From: Cupriavidus respiraculi
GTDB taxonomy: Bacteria; Pseudomonadota; Gammaproteobacteria; Burkholderiales; Burkholderiaceae
Assembly (NCBI RefSeq): GCF_914271545.1
Contig: NZ_CAJZAH010000008.1
Location: 1 to 64,000, forward strand
Direction of reading: 5' to 3'
Length of the DNA stretch: 64,000 bases
Shown here: one piece after another, positions 33,856 through 43,226 of the stretch
Layout: each line of letters opens with the position of its first letter
Numbering within the stretch: position 1 is the first letter of the stretch
Position numbers and translations under genes: made by a program
Notes under the pieces: generated by a model
Databases searched by the model: none
What the model saw: the letters and a program-made list of their open reading frames with translations, nothing else
What the model was told of the DNA's origin: nothing

Positions 33856-33972
33856 ATGAAAGTGCTGGCTTCTGTTAAGCGCATTTGCCGCAACTGCAAA
33901 GTTATCAAGCGCAACGGTGTCGTGCGCGTGATCTGCTCGTCGGATCCCCGCCACAAGCAACGCCAAGGCTAA
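33856..33972 (+). CDS. rpmJ: 50S ribosomal protein L36, zinc form
   Basis: A 38-residue zinc-ribbon protein, [20 protein letters not shown] followed by a basic tail. Zinc ligands are Cys11, Cys14, Cys27 and His33, so this is the zinc-containing form. AGGAAGAGGAAAATC precedes ATG. It lies 31 bases after infA and 19 before rpsM. Confidence 0.96.
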   Translation: MKVLASVKRICRNCKVIKRNGVVRVICSSDPRHKQRQG

Positions 33973-33991
33973 TCGTAAAGAGGATTGACGA

Positions 33992-34357
33992 ATGGCACGT
34001 ATCGCAGGGGTTAACATCCCGAACCACAAGCATACCGAGATCGGCCTGACGGCTATTTACGGTATCGGCCGCTCGCGCGCCCGCAAGATCTGCGAGGCCA
34101 CCGGCGTTCCCTTTGATAAGAAGGTCAAGGACCTGACTGACGCCGACCTGGAAAAGCTTCGTGACGAAGTTGGCAAGGTCACGGTCGAGGGTGACCTGCG
34201 TCGTGAAACCACGATGAACATCAAGCGTCTGATGGACCTTGGTTGCTATCGTGGCCTCCGTCACCGCAGGGGCCTGCCGATGCGCGGTCAGCGCACCCGT
34301 ACCAACGCCCGTACCCGCAAGGGTCCGCGTAAGGCCGGCGTGGCTCTGAAGAAGTAA
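33992..34357 (+). CDS. rpsM: 30S ribosomal protein S13
   Basis: A 121-residue 30S head protein contacting P-site tRNA. It begins [20 protein letters not shown], and the C-terminal [20 protein letters not shown] arm is typical. First gene of the alpha group, with no strong promoter of its own seen. Confidence 0.98.
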   Translation: MARIAGVNIPNHKHTEIGLTAIYGIGRSRARKICEATGVPFDKKVKDLTDADLEKLRDEVGKVTVEGDLRRETTMNIKRLMDLGCYRGLRHRRGLPMRGQRTRTNARTRKGPRKAGVALKK

Positions 34358-34381
34358 AGCCCAAGGCAGAGGAAGAAACTA

Positions 34382-34783
34382 ATGGCAAAAGGTCCGAACA
34401 ACGCAGCCCAGCGCGCGCGTAAGAAGGTGAAGAAGAACGTCGCGGACGGCATCGCGCACGTCCACGCCTCGTTCAACAACACCATCATCACGATCACCGA
34501 CCGTCAGGGCAATGCCCTGTCGTGGGCGACGGCAGGCGGCCAGGGCTTCAAGGGCTCGCGCAAGTCGACCCCGTTCGCAGCCCAGGTGGCCGCGGAGAAC
34601 GCCGGTCGTGTGGCGCAAGATCAAGGCATCAAGAATCTGGAAGTTCGCATCAAGGGCCCGGGCCCGGGTCGCGAGTCCGCCGTCCGTGCGCTGAACGCGC
34701 TGGGCATCAAGATCGCCATCATCGAAGACGTGACGCCGGTTCCGCACAACGGCTGCCGTCCGCCGAAGCGCCGCCGCATCTAA
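34382..34783 (+). CDS. rpsK: 30S ribosomal protein S11
   Basis: A 133-residue protein of the 30S platform near the E site. The signature [20 protein letters not shown] and the ending [18 protein letters not shown] are present. A 309-base spacer separates it from rpsD. Confidence 0.98.
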   Translation: MAKGPNNAAQRARKKVKKNVADGIAHVHASFNNTIITITDRQGNALSWATAGGQGFKGSRKSTPFAAQVAAENAGRVAQDQGIKNLEVRIKGPGPGRESAVRALNALGIKIAIIEDVTPVPHNGCRPPKRRRI

Positions 34784-35092
34784 GGGCGCTGCATAGCTGG
34801 ATTCCGCAGGGGTGTCCCTAACGCGGTTTCCAGTTGTGATAGAATCTCGCGTTTTCCTGCTGCAGAAGTTCGCGGCAGGATTTCGCGTTTTATATGGCAA
34901 CGTCGCCAGGGCGCTCGAGGCGTCCGTGTGTCGTTTGCCCGCATCGCTGATTTGCGGGCTCTCATGCCGGGAGCCCGTTGGATAAGCCCACCGTTCGCCC
35001 AATACGCTGTTTCGCGGCTCTTGCCCGAAGCACGTCTGGCGGACTCGCGGCGCGTCATGATGGCGCCGTGATCGATCAGGAAGGAAGATAAA
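34784..35092 (+). promoter_or_regulatory. rpsK-rpsD spacer with extended -10 promoter
   Basis: An extended -10 element, TG at 34837-34838 then TAGAAT at 34840-34845, lies in this 309-base spacer without a good -35. A stem TCCTGC (34855-34860) with GCAGGA near 34876 follows the predicted start. In enterobacteria S4 (rpsD product) represses the alpha operon at the rpsM leader; an internal promoter plus leader directly before rpsD suggests control may sit here instead. No gene is seen. Confidence 0.5.
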
Positions 35093-35716
35093 GTGGCACG
35101 TTATACCGGCCCGAAGGCCAAACTCTCCCGCCGTGAAGGTACTGACCTGTTCCTGAAGAGCGCACGTCGCTCGCTCGCGGACAAGTGCAAGCTCGACAGC
35201 AAGCCCGGCCAACATGGCCGCACGTCGGGTGCCCGCACCTCGGACTACGGCACGCAGCTGCGTGAAAAGCAGAAGGTCAAGCGCATCTACGGCGTACTCG
35301 AGCGCCAGTTCCGCCGCTACTTCGCGGAAGCCGACCGCCGCAAGGGCAACACCGGCGAGAACCTGCTGCAACTGCTGGAAACGCGTCTGGACAACGTCGT
35401 GTACCGCATGGGCTTCGGTTCGACCCGTGCTGAAGCGCGTCAGCTGGTGTCGCACAAGGCGATCCTGGTCAATGGCCAGACGCTGAACGTGCCGTCGGCC
35501 CAGATCAAGGCTGGCGACGTGGTTGCCATCCGCGAGCAGTCGAAGAAGCAAGTGCGTATCGCCGAATCGCTGTCGCTGGCCGAGCAGTCGGGCTTCCCGA
35601 CCTGGGTCGCCGTGGACGCGAAGAAGTTCGAAGGCACGTTCAAGCAAGTGCCGGATCGCGCCGATATCTCGGGCGACATCAACGAAAGCCTGATCGTCGA
35701 ATTGTATTCGCGCTAA
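35093..35716 (+). CDS. rpsD: 30S ribosomal protein S4
   Basis: A 207-residue primary assembly protein and, in enterobacteria, translational repressor of the alpha operon. It starts with GTG ([19 protein letters not shown]) after GGAAGGAAG. The S4 RNA-binding domain with [20 protein letters not shown] is at about residues 98-117. Confidence 0.98.
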   Translation: MARYTGPKAKLSRREGTDLFLKSARRSLADKCKLDSKPGQHGRTSGARTSDYGTQLREKQKVKRIYGVLERQFRRYFAEADRRKGNTGENLLQLLETRLDNVVYRMGFGSTRAEARQLVSHKAILVNGQTLNVPSAQIKAGDVVAIREQSKKQVRIAESLSLAEQSGFPTWVAVDAKKFEGTFKQVPDRADISGDINESLIVELYSR

Positions 35717-35774
35717 TCGCCTGATCCCTGTCCGAACGGTCAAGGCTTGCGCTTTTCGTCGAGCTCAATTTTTC

Positions 35775-35802
35775 AGCCCGGCGCGCTCATGCGCGCCGGG
35801 CT
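35775..35802 (+). other. rpsD-rpoA hairpin
   Basis: AGCCCGGCGCGC (35775-35786) pairs perfectly with GCGCGCCGGGCT (35791-35802) around TCAT. Only TATTG follows, so termination would be weak; partial attenuation or protection of the rpsD message is likelier. Confidence 0.55.
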
Positions 35803-35888
35803 TATTGCCCATCGTAGGATGGGTTTTCAGGTTCCAAACGTCAGCCTTATCGGTGTAACGAGCCGAGGGTATTGAAAAGGACAACCTA

Positions 35889-36869
35889 ATGCCAACAGCA
35901 CTTCTCAAGCCTAAAATCATCGCCGTCGAGCCGCAAGGCGATCATCACGCCAAGGTCGTGATGGAGCCGTTCGAGCGGGGCTACGGCCATACGCTCGGCA
36001 ATGCCTTGCGTCGCGTGCTGCTGTCGTCGATGGTCGGCTATGCTCCGACCGAAGTGACAATCGCCGGGGTGGTCCACGAGTATTCCACCATTGATGGCGT
36101 GCAGGAAGACGTCGTCAACCTGCTGCTCAACCTGAAGGGCGTCGTCTTCAAGCTGCATAACCGCGACGAAGTCACGGTATCGCTGCGCAAGGAAGGCGAA
36201 GGCGTGGTGACGGCCGCTGATATCGAGCTGCCGCACGACGTCGAGATCATCAACCCGGGCCACGTGATCGCCCACCTGTCCGCCGGCGGCAAGCTGGACA
36301 TGCAGGTGAAGGTCGAGCAGGGCCGCGGCTATGTGCCCGGCAACGTGCGCAAGTTCGGCGACGAGTCGAGCAAGGTGATCGGCCGCATCGTGCTGGACGC
36401 CTCGTTCTCGCCGGTTCGCCGCGTGTCGTATGCGGTCGAGTCCGCCCGTGTGGAACAGCGTACCGACCTGGACAAGCTGGTGATGAACATCGAAACCGAC
36501 GGCGTGATCTCGCCCGAGGAAGCGATTCGTCAGTCGGCCCGTATCCTGGTGGACCAGCTGTCGGTGTTCGCCGCGCTGGAAGGCACCGAGTCGTCGGCGG
36601 AAGCCGCGTCGAGCCGCGCGCCGCAGATCGATCCGATCCTGCTGCGTCCGGTGGACGATCTGGAGCTGACGGTGCGTTCGGCCAACTGCCTGAAGGCCGA
36701 AAACATCTACTACATCGGCGACCTGATCCAGCGTACCGAGAACGAGCTGCTGAAGACCCCGAACCTGGGTCGCAAGTCGCTCAACGAAATCAAGGAAGTC
36801 CTCGCTTCGCGTGGCCTGACGCTCGGCATGAAGCTCGAGAACTGGCCGCCCGCTGGCCTGGAAAAGTAA
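35889..36869 (+). CDS. rpoA: DNA-directed RNA polymerase subunit alpha
   Basis: A 326-residue subunit that nucleates polymerase assembly and contacts UP elements and activators. The N-terminal domain (1 to about 235) includes [20 protein letters not shown]. The C-terminal domain holds [20 protein letters not shown] with the Arg needed for UP-element binding. It lies between rpsD and rplQ, the standard alpha operon order. Confidence 0.99.
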   Translation: MPTALLKPKIIAVEPQGDHHAKVVMEPFERGYGHTLGNALRRVLLSSMVGYAPTEVTIAGVVHEYSTIDGVQEDVVNLLLNLKGVVFKLHNRDEVTVSLRKEGEGVVTAADIELPHDVEIINPGHVIAHLSAGGKLDMQVKVEQGRGYVPGNVRKFGDESSKVIGRIVLDASFSPVRRVSYAVESARVEQRTDLDKLVMNIETDGVISPEEAIRQSARILVDQLSVFAALEGTESSAEAASSRAPQIDPILLRPVDDLELTVRSANCLKAENIYYIGDLIQRTENELLKTPNLGRKSLNEIKEVLASRGLTLGMKLENWPPAGLEK

Positions 36870-36875
36870 TCTGCG

Positions 36876-36901
36876 TGGCCGGGCGGTTCGCCGCCCGGCC
36901 A
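36876..36901 (+). other. rpoA-rplQ UUCG hairpin
   Basis: TGGCCGGGCGG (36876-36886) pairs perfectly with CCGCCCGGCCA (36891-36901) around a TTCG tetraloop, an exceptionally stable RNA hairpin 6 bases after the rpoA stop codon. There is no T tract. It probably protects the upstream message 3' end or sets rplQ levels. Confidence 0.6.
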
Positions 36902-37032
36902 TCAGGACCCGCCGCTGACTCCGGTTCGCGGCACCGACCGACTACCGGCCCGCGCCGGGCGGAACGACCCGAAGGGATCGCGCCGCTGGCGATAGAAGAG
37001 CTGGTCAAACACTGTAATCAAAAGGAATCATC

Positions 37033-37428
37033 ATGCGTCACCGTCATGGCTTGCGGAAACTGAACCGCACCTCGTCGCACCGTCTCGCGATGCTGCGCAA
37101 CATGTCCAACTCGCTGTTCCAGCACGAGCTGATCAAGACCACCCTGCCGAAGGCGAAAGAGCTGCGCAAGGTCGTCGAGCCGCTGATCACGCTGGCCAAG
37201 AAGGACACCGTGGCAAACCGCCGCCTGGCCTTCGCCCGTCTGCGCGACCGCGACATGGTCACCAAGCTGTTCAACGAACTGGGCCCGCGCTACGCCACCC
37301 GTCCGGGCGGCTACACCCGCGTGCTGAAGTTCGGCTTCCGTCAGGGCGACAACGCGCCGATGGCGCTGGTCGAGCTGGTGGATCGTCCGGAAATCACCGA
37401 AGCCCCGGCCGAAGAAGCCGCGGAATAA
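37033..37428 (+). CDS. rplQ: 50S ribosomal protein L17
   Basis: A 131-residue protein near the tunnel exit. It begins [20 protein letters not shown] after AAAGGAA and contains [20 protein letters not shown]. Its Glu/Ala-rich C-terminal tail is slightly longer than in Escherichia coli. Last gene of the ribosomal cluster. Confidence 0.98.
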   Translation: MRHRHGLRKLNRTSSHRLAMLRNMSNSLFQHELIKTTLPKAKELRKVVEPLITLAKKDTVANRRLAFARLRDRDMVTKLFNELGPRYATRPGGYTRVLKFGFRQGDNAPMALVELVDRPEITEAPAEEAAE

Positions 37429-37484
37429 GGTTGCATCCGCCGCCCATCGCTCGTCGATGGGTCTACCGGACAACGCTTACAATC

Positions 37485-37516
37485 GAGCCAGGCAATGCCT
37501 GGCTCTTTTGTTTTTT
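37485..37516 (+). terminator. alpha operon terminator
   Basis: GAGCCAGG (37485-37492) pairs with CCTGGCTC (37498-37505) around a 5-base loop and is followed by TTTTGTTTTTT. It ends the ribosomal cluster 57 bases after rplQ and only 14-23 bases before the candidate cutA start codons. Confidence 0.9.
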
Positions 37517-37538
37517 GGCGCCCGAGGCGATGGATGCG

Positions 37539-37916
37539 ATGAGCGAGAACGGAACCGACAAGCAGGCCGGTAGCGACGTCATCGTCGTGATGACCAATCT
37601 TCCGGACGCGCAGAGCGCGGCGAGCCTGTCGCGCTCGGTGCTGCAGGCGCGGCTGGCCGCCTGCGTGAACCGGCTTGGTCCATGCCAGTCGGAGTACTGG
37701 TGGCAGGGCGGGCTGGAACAGGCCGAGGAATGGCCGGTGCTGATCAAGACCACGCGCGCGCGTTATGCCGAACTCGAGGCGCTGATCTTGGCGGCGCATC
37801 CCTATGACGTGCCGGAGATCGTCGCGATGCCGCTGGTGGCAGGCTTCGCGCCCTATCTGGCGTGGGCCGCGGGCGAGACCGGCGCAGGCGCGAACATGGA
37901 AGAGGACAACGGATGA
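37539..37916 (+). CDS. cutA: Divalent cation tolerance protein CutA
   Basis: A 125-residue small trimeric periplasmic or cytoplasmic protein linked genetically to copper and other divalent-metal tolerance; its mechanism is unclear. Family motifs are VVMTNLPDAQSA, ARLAACVNRL, SEYWWQGGLEQAEEW, LIKTTRARYAEL and HPYDVPEIVAMPL. The start is uncertain between ATG 37530 and ATG 37539, since GAGG at 37524-37527 is poorly spaced for both. It overlaps dsbD by 4 bases, an arrangement common in proteobacteria and consistent with metal-thiol envelope functions. Confidence 0.92.
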   Translation: MSENGTDKQAGSDVIVVMTNLPDAQSAASLSRSVLQARLAACVNRLGPCQSEYWWQGGLEQAEEWPVLIKTTRARYAELEALILAAHPYDVPEIVAMPLVAGFAPYLAWAAGETGAGANMEEDNG

Positions 37917-39877
37917 GCAGCACGGTGTGGACGCGGACGGGCGCGGACGGTAGCAGGACGATGCGTCAAATCGCCGCGGCGGCGTGGGCGATCGTGACCA
38001 CGACGGTCCTGGTGCTGCTCGCGTTGGCGACCGTATCGCCCGCTCGCGCGGCGGGCCAGGACGATTTCCTGCCGCCCGAAAAGGCGTTCCGCTTCGCGGC
38101 GCGCGAGATCGATGGGCAGAACATCGAGGTGCGCTTCGATGTCGCCGACGGCTACTACATGTACCGCGAGCGCTTCGCGTTCACCGCGCAGCCGGCGGAT
38201 GCGGTCAAGCTGGGCCAACCTGAATTCCCGGCCGGCAAGGTCAAGTTCGACGAGACCTTCGGCAAGGAGATGGAGACCTACCGCGGCACCGTGACCATCC
38301 GCGTGCCGGTGGTCTCCGCGCCCGCCGACGGCAAGTGGTCGCTCGTGGTGACCTCGCAGGGCTGTGCGGACCAGGGGCTGTGCTATCCGCCGATGGAAAG
38401 CGTCCACCAGGTCGGCGGCGGTGCGCTGGCCGGCTGGTTCGGCAAGCGGGACAGCACGCCGGCCGTCACGGCGGCCCCTCTGCCCGCGCAGCGCCGGCAG
38501 GCGGCGACGGGCGCGGACGTGGGTGGCGGGCGCGCGGTGGACGACAGCGAGGGCATCGCAGGCACGCTGGCAACGGGCAATCTGGGACTCATCGTCGCGC
38601 TGTTCTTCGGGCTCGGCCTGTTGCTGACCTTCACGCCGTGCGTGTTGCCGATGGTGCCGATCCTGTCGTCCATCGTCGTCGGCGAGCACGTGCATCGCGG
38701 GCGGGCGCTGGCCGTTTCGCTGGCCTATGTGCTGGGCATGGCGGTGGTCTACACCGCGGTCGGCGTCGCCGCCGGGCTGCTCGGCGAAGGGCTGGCGGCG
38801 GCATTGCAGAATCCCTGGGTGCTCGGCGTCTTCGCGGCACTGATGGTGGCGCTGGCGCTGTCGATGTTCGGCGCCTACGAATTGCAGTTGCCGCAGCGCT
38901 GGCAGACCCGGCTGACGGAGTCGTCGAACCGCCGCCGCGGCGGCCAGGTTGCCGGCGCGGCGGCGATGGGCGCGATCTCGGCGCTGATCGTGGGTCCCTG
39001 CGTGACCGCGCCGCTGGCCGGGGCGCTCGCCTACATCGCGCAGACCGGCGATGCCGTGACCGGCGGCGCCGCGCTGTTCGCGATGGCCATCGGCATGGGC
39101 GTGCCGCTGGTGCTGGTGGGCGTCGGCGCCGGCAACCTGCTGCCGCGCGCGGGGCGCTGGATGGAGGCTACCAAGCGCTTTTTCGGCTTTCTGCTGATCG
39201 CGGTCGCGATCTGGATGGTGGGACCCGTGCTGCCGTCGTGGCTGCTGATGCTGGCGTGGGCGGCGTGGCTGCTGATCGCCGCGGTCTTTCTCGGCGCGCT
39301 GGACGGGCTTGGCGCCCAGCCGCACCCGCTGACCCGGCTGGGCAAGGGGGTGGGGGTGCTGGCGGCGCTGGGCGGCGCCATCCTGCTGGTGGGCCTCGCC
39401 TCGGGCGGACGCAATCCGCTGCAGCCGCTGGCGCATCTGGCGCTGGCGCCGGAGACGGTGGGATCCCCGCAGGGAGCGGCGAGCGCCAATGCGCATGCAG
39501 AGGTCCGCTTCGAGCGCGTGCGCTCGATCGCCGAACTCGACGCCCGGCTCGCCCAGGCGGCCGCCGCCGGGCAACCGGTGCTGCTCGACTTCTATGCCGA
39601 CTGGTGCGTGAGCTGCAAGGAGATGGAGCGCTTCACCTTCAGCGATCCCAAGGTGCGCGCGCGCCTGGCAGGCGTGGTGATGCTGCAGGCGGACGTGACG
39701 GCCAACAATGCCGACGACAAGGCCCTGCTGAAGCGCTTCGGGTTGTTCGGCCCTCCCGGCATCATCCTGTTCGGCGCCGATGGACGCGAGAGCACGGTGC
39801 GGGTGATCGGCTACCAGTCGGCCGGCCGTTTCCTGGCCAGCCTGCAGCGGGCGCTCGGACCCGCCACGGACGCCTGA
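37913..39877 (+). CDS. dsbD: Thiol:disulfide interchange protein DsbD
   Basis: A 654-residue inner-membrane protein that carries electrons from cytoplasmic thioredoxin to periplasmic DsbC, DsbG and cytochrome c maturation proteins. A signal sequence (hydrophobic about 22-40, ARA cleavage near 46) leads to the alpha domain with the Cys pair in GCADQGLCYPP near 149-158. The membrane domain has TFTPCVLPMVP near 242 and VGPCVTAPLAG near 362, the transmembrane Cys pair. The C-terminal thioredoxin-like domain has FYADWCVSCKEM near 560-571. All six redox Cys are present. ATG 37913 overlaps the cutA stop. The 3' end converges on a minus-strand gene with 12 bases between. Confidence 0.96.
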   Translation: MSSTVWTRTGADGSRTMRQIAAAAWAIVTTTVLVLLALATVSPARAAGQDDFLPPEKAFRFAAREIDGQNIEVRFDVADGYYMYRERFAFTAQPADAVKLGQPEFPAGKVKFDETFGKEMETYRGTVTIRVPVVSAPADGKWSLVVTSQGCADQGLCYPPMESVHQVGGGALAGWFGKRDSTPAVTAAPLPAQRRQAATGADVGGGRAVDDSEGIAGTLATGNLGLIVALFFGLGLLLTFTPCVLPMVPILSSIVVGEHVHRGRALAVSLAYVLGMAVVYTAVGVAAGLLGEGLAAALQNPWVLGVFAALMVALALSMFGAYELQLPQRWQTRLTESSNRRRGGQVAGAAAMGAISALIVGPCVTAPLAGALAYIAQTGDAVTGGAALFAMAIGMGVPLVLVGVGAGNLLPRAGRWMEATKRFFGFLLIAVAIWMVGPVLPSWLLMLAWAAWLLIAAVFLGALDGLGAQPHPLTRLGKGVGVLAALGGAILLVGLASGGRNPLQPLAHLALAPETVGSPQGAASANAHAEVRFERVRSIAELDARLAQAAAAGQPVLLDFYADWCVSCKEMERFTFSDPKVRARLAGVVMLQADVTANNADDKALLKRFGLFGPPGIILFGADGRESTVRVIGYQSAGRFLASLQRALGPATDA

Positions 39878-39889
39878 TTGCCGCGCGGC

Positions 39890-41239
39890 TCAGCCGCGCC
39901 GCAACCGCCTGCCCACGAACCACGCCACGGCCAGGCTGACGATGACGCCGCCCATCAGGCCGATCGACCACCAGAAACCGGTGGGCTCGCGCAGCCACGG
40001 CATGCGTTCGAAATTCATGCCGAAGATGCCTGTGATCAGCGTCAGCGGCATGAACAGCGCCGTGATCATGGTCAGCATGCGCATGGTGTTGTTGGTGCGG
40101 TGCGCCACGGCCGAGAAATGGATCTGCACCGCCGATTCGATCGAATCCTCCAGCCGCCGGGCGTGGGCCAGGACCCGCGAAATATGCTCCATGACGTCGT
40201 TGATGCGCACCAGCAGCACTTCGTCGCGGTCCGTCACGCCGCCGCCGGTCTGGCTGCTGTAGCTGTTGTCGAGCAGGCCATCGCGGAATTCCTGCAGCGC
40301 GTCGCGCTGCTCCTCACACAGATGCTCGAGCCGGCGCAGCTGGATACGGGCATCGAGCAATCCCTCCCAGCTCGAGAAACCGCTGTCGGCGTTCAGCAGC
40401 GCGCGCTGCCAGCGATCGAGCTGGCGTGTGAGCGGGGCTCGCAGGTCCAGGTAGCGGTCCACCATCGCGTTGAGCAGGCGCAGCATCAGGTCCTCCGGCC
40501 GCGTCGGTGGACGGATACCGTGCACCAGCGTCACCTGGCCATTGGTGCGGTTCGCGGGGCGGGAGGCCTGGCATAGCTCGATCAGGCGCTGCCGCACCTG
40601 CTCGATCGTGCGGGACTGGCTGGGCCGCACGGTGATCAGCACGTTGTCGAAGACGAAGAACGTGACAGGCTGGGTGTCGATGCGCGCCAGCGCCGGCAGA
40701 AAGCCGGGAGGGTGCCGCCGCGGCTTCACCGGGCCAGCGGTGGACGATACCGAAGTCATGGACGGCGGTGGGTGGGATGCGCCGTTGGCGGCCCCGTTGA
40801 CTGGCGCAAGCGGCGCTGCGGTGTGCGGTGCCGGCGGCGTATCGGATACCGGCCGGCCCTGCACGGTGGCGGCCGGCACCGCGACCGCGGCCGGTGCGGC
40901 GGCAAGCGCCGCCGTCGCGGCCGCTTCCCCGCCTTCGGCGATCAGCCGGCTGGTCTCGAAGGTCAGCTTGCGGAAGATCACCATGTCGTACGCGTGCGTC
41001 GTGTCGAAGTACGACGGATGCGCCGGATTGATGGCGTCGGTCAGGTGCAGATCCAGCACGGGCGCGCCTGCCACGGTCTGCATGGCTTCGCGCCATGCGG
41101 TGGGATTGGCGGTGACTTCCTCGATCGGGCAATCGATCCAGACGAAGCGCGCCGCGGCGTTGCCGACGAGGAATTCGCGGGCCGCCTCGAGCGTGGCGAG
41201 CGGATGGACCTGGCTGGCGGAGAACCCTAGCAGCTGCAT
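39890..41239 (-). CDS. CorA-family divalent cation transporter
   Basis: A 449-residue membrane protein. The two C-terminal spans (near MLTMITALFMPLTLITGIFG and WWSIGLMGGVIVSLAVAWFV) flank the GMN motif in FGMNFERMPW at about residue 400, the CorA selectivity signature, so magnesium or a related divalent cation is the probable substrate. The cytoplasmic N-terminal domain is interrupted by an Ala/Pro-rich stretch, residues about 115-195, unlike compact CorA proteins and probably disordered. I chose ATG 41239 (MQLLGFSASQVHP); no clear Shine-Dalgarno sequence is visible, but coupling to hemB 23 bases upstream is possible. It could also be assigned to the ZntB branch; the substrate is inferred only. 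Confidence 0.85.
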   Translation of the reverse strand: MQLLGFSASQVHPLATLEAAREFLVGNAAARFVWIDCPIEEVTANPTAWREAMQTVAGAPVLDLHLTDAINPAHPSYFDTTHAYDMVIFRKLTFETSRLIAEGGEAAATAALAAAPAAVAVPAATVQGRPVSDTPPAPHTAAPLAPVNGAANGASHPPPSMTSVSSTAGPVKPRRHPPGFLPALARIDTQPVTFFVFDNVLITVRPSQSRTIEQVRQRLIELCQASRPANRTNGQVTLVHGIRPPTRPEDLMLRLLNAMVDRYLDLRAPLTRQLDRWQRALLNADSGFSSWEGLLDARIQLRRLEHLCEEQRDALQEFRDGLLDNSYSSQTGGGVTDRDEVLLVRINDVMEHISRVLAHARRLEDSIESAVQIHFSAVAHRTNNTMRMLTMITALFMPLTLITGIFGMNFERMPWLREPTGFWWSIGLMGGVIVSLAVAWFVGRRLRRG

Positions 41240-41262
41240 GCGGTGCGGGGCGCGAGTCGTGC

Positions 41263-42345
<1,083 letters not shown>

Positions 42346-42379
42346 CTAAACTTTTGGGTGTGCCCGCTATCATACTCGC

Positions 42380-42496
42380 GGACACTCTGCGTTGCGCCTC
42401 GCGTGGCGCGGTGTCCCCCGCTACTCCTCCCTGAGCGGGTACCCGCCTTCAAAGCGGGAAAGTTCATCCCCGTTGCTTGCAGCGGGGTTTTTTTTT
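42380..42496 (+). ncRNA. Candidate small RNA with CTCCTCC loop
   Basis: The hemB-ysxC spacer holds four consecutive plus-strand stems: GGACAC (42380-42385) with GTGTCC (42411-42416) enclosing GCGCC/GGCGC; CCCGCT (42417-42422) with AGCGGG (42434-42439), whose loop ACTCCTCCCTG exposes CTCCTCC; CCCGC (42442-42446) with GCGGG (42454-42458); and a terminator stem CCCCGTTGC/GCAGCGGGG followed by nine T. A -10-like TATCAT at 42368-42373 lacks a good -35. Both flanking genes are on the minus strand, so the terminator serves neither. Loops complementary to Shine-Dalgarno sequences occur in known small RNAs, including a toxic small RNA family reported in betaproteobacteria; membership was not tested. 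The 5' end is estimated. Confidence 0.5.
42468..42496 (+). terminator. Intrinsic terminator of the candidate small RNA
   Basis: CCCCGTTGC (42468-42476) pairs with GCAGCGGGG (42479-42487) including one T-G pair, followed by nine consecutive T (42488-42496). The T tract is on the plus strand, against the direction of hemB and ysxC. Confidence 0.85.
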
Positions 42497-42503
42497 GCGC
42501 GCT

Positions 42504-43226
42504 TCAGTCCTGCGCGGGCGCGGCCGATCCGTCCTGCCCATCCGTGCCGTCCGTGCCGTCCGCGCCGTTTGCGGCATCGGCCGGCGGACTCGCTTCGGGC
42601 AGCGCCAGCCAGCCGGCGATACGCTGCTGGGCCTCTTCGATGCCGCGCCGTTTCAGGCTCGAGAACAGCTGCGCGGTCAGCGTCGCGGTGCCCGCGGCCT
42701 GCTTCGCATAGTCGGCCAGCACACGCCGCGTCTCGCGCAGCGCCAGCGCGTTCTCGCTGCTGGTCAGCTTGTCGGCCTTGGTCAGCAGCACGTGGATCGG
42801 CTTGCCGGTGGGCAAAAACCACTCGACCATCTGGCAATCGAGATCGGTGAACGGGCGGCGCGCGTCCATCATCAGCACCAGCCCGGCCAGCTGCGGACGC
42901 GACTGCACGTAATCGCCCAGCAAGGCCTGCCAGTGGTATTTGGCCGAGCCCGACACCTGGGCGTAGCCGTAGCCGGGCAGGTCGACGAGAAAGCCCAGCG
43001 CGTCGGGCGCCTTGACCGGGGCGATGGTGAAGAAGTTGATGTGCTGGGTGCGGCCCGGCGTCTTGGAGGAGAACGCAAGCCGCTTCTGGTTGCACAGCAC
43101 GTTGATGGCGGTGGACTTGCCCGCGTTGGAACGTCCGGCAAAGGCCACTTCCGGCACGGCCGTGGTCGGCAGGTCGCGCAGGTGATTGACGGTGGTGAAG
43201 AAGCGGGCCTGATGGAGAAGGGACAT
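42504..43226 (-). CDS. ysxC: Ribosome biogenesis GTP-binding protein YsxC/EngB
   Basis: A 240-residue essential GTPase involved in 50S assembly and needed for normal cell division. The P-loop GRSNAGKST is at residues 31-39, [11 protein letters not shown] follows, G3 is DLPGYGYA and G4 is TKAD. I chose ATG 43226 ([20 protein letters not shown]), the family start; the frame is open a further 38 codons upstream without family character. The C-terminus ends in an unusual Asp/Gly/Thr repeat ([11 protein letters not shown]) encoded by a short tandem repeat near 42540-42565, probably disordered and variable. Confidence 0.95.
   Translation of the reverse strand: MSLLHQARFFTTVNHLRDLPTTAVPEVAFAGRSNAGKSTAINVLCNQKRLAFSSKTPGRTQHINFFTIAPVKAPDALGFLVDLPGYGYAQVSGSAKYHWQALLGDYVQSRPQLAGLVLMMDARRPFTDLDCQMVEWFLPTGKPIHVLLTKADKLTSSENALALRETRRVLADYAKQAAGTATLTAQLFSSLKRRGIEEAQQRIAGWLALPEASPPADAANGADGTDGTDGQDGSAAPAQD

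Noticed and set aside
42361-42496. The plus-strand terminator before ysxC as the terminator of ysxC itself
   Set aside because: ysxC runs on the minus strand. Read that way the hairpin follows an A tract and has no T tail.
42545-42570. Short GC-rich repeats as a CRISPR or mobile element trace
   Set aside because: They are an in-frame codon repeat at the end of ysxC. No spacer-repeat array, transposase or terminal inverted repeats occur anywhere in the window.
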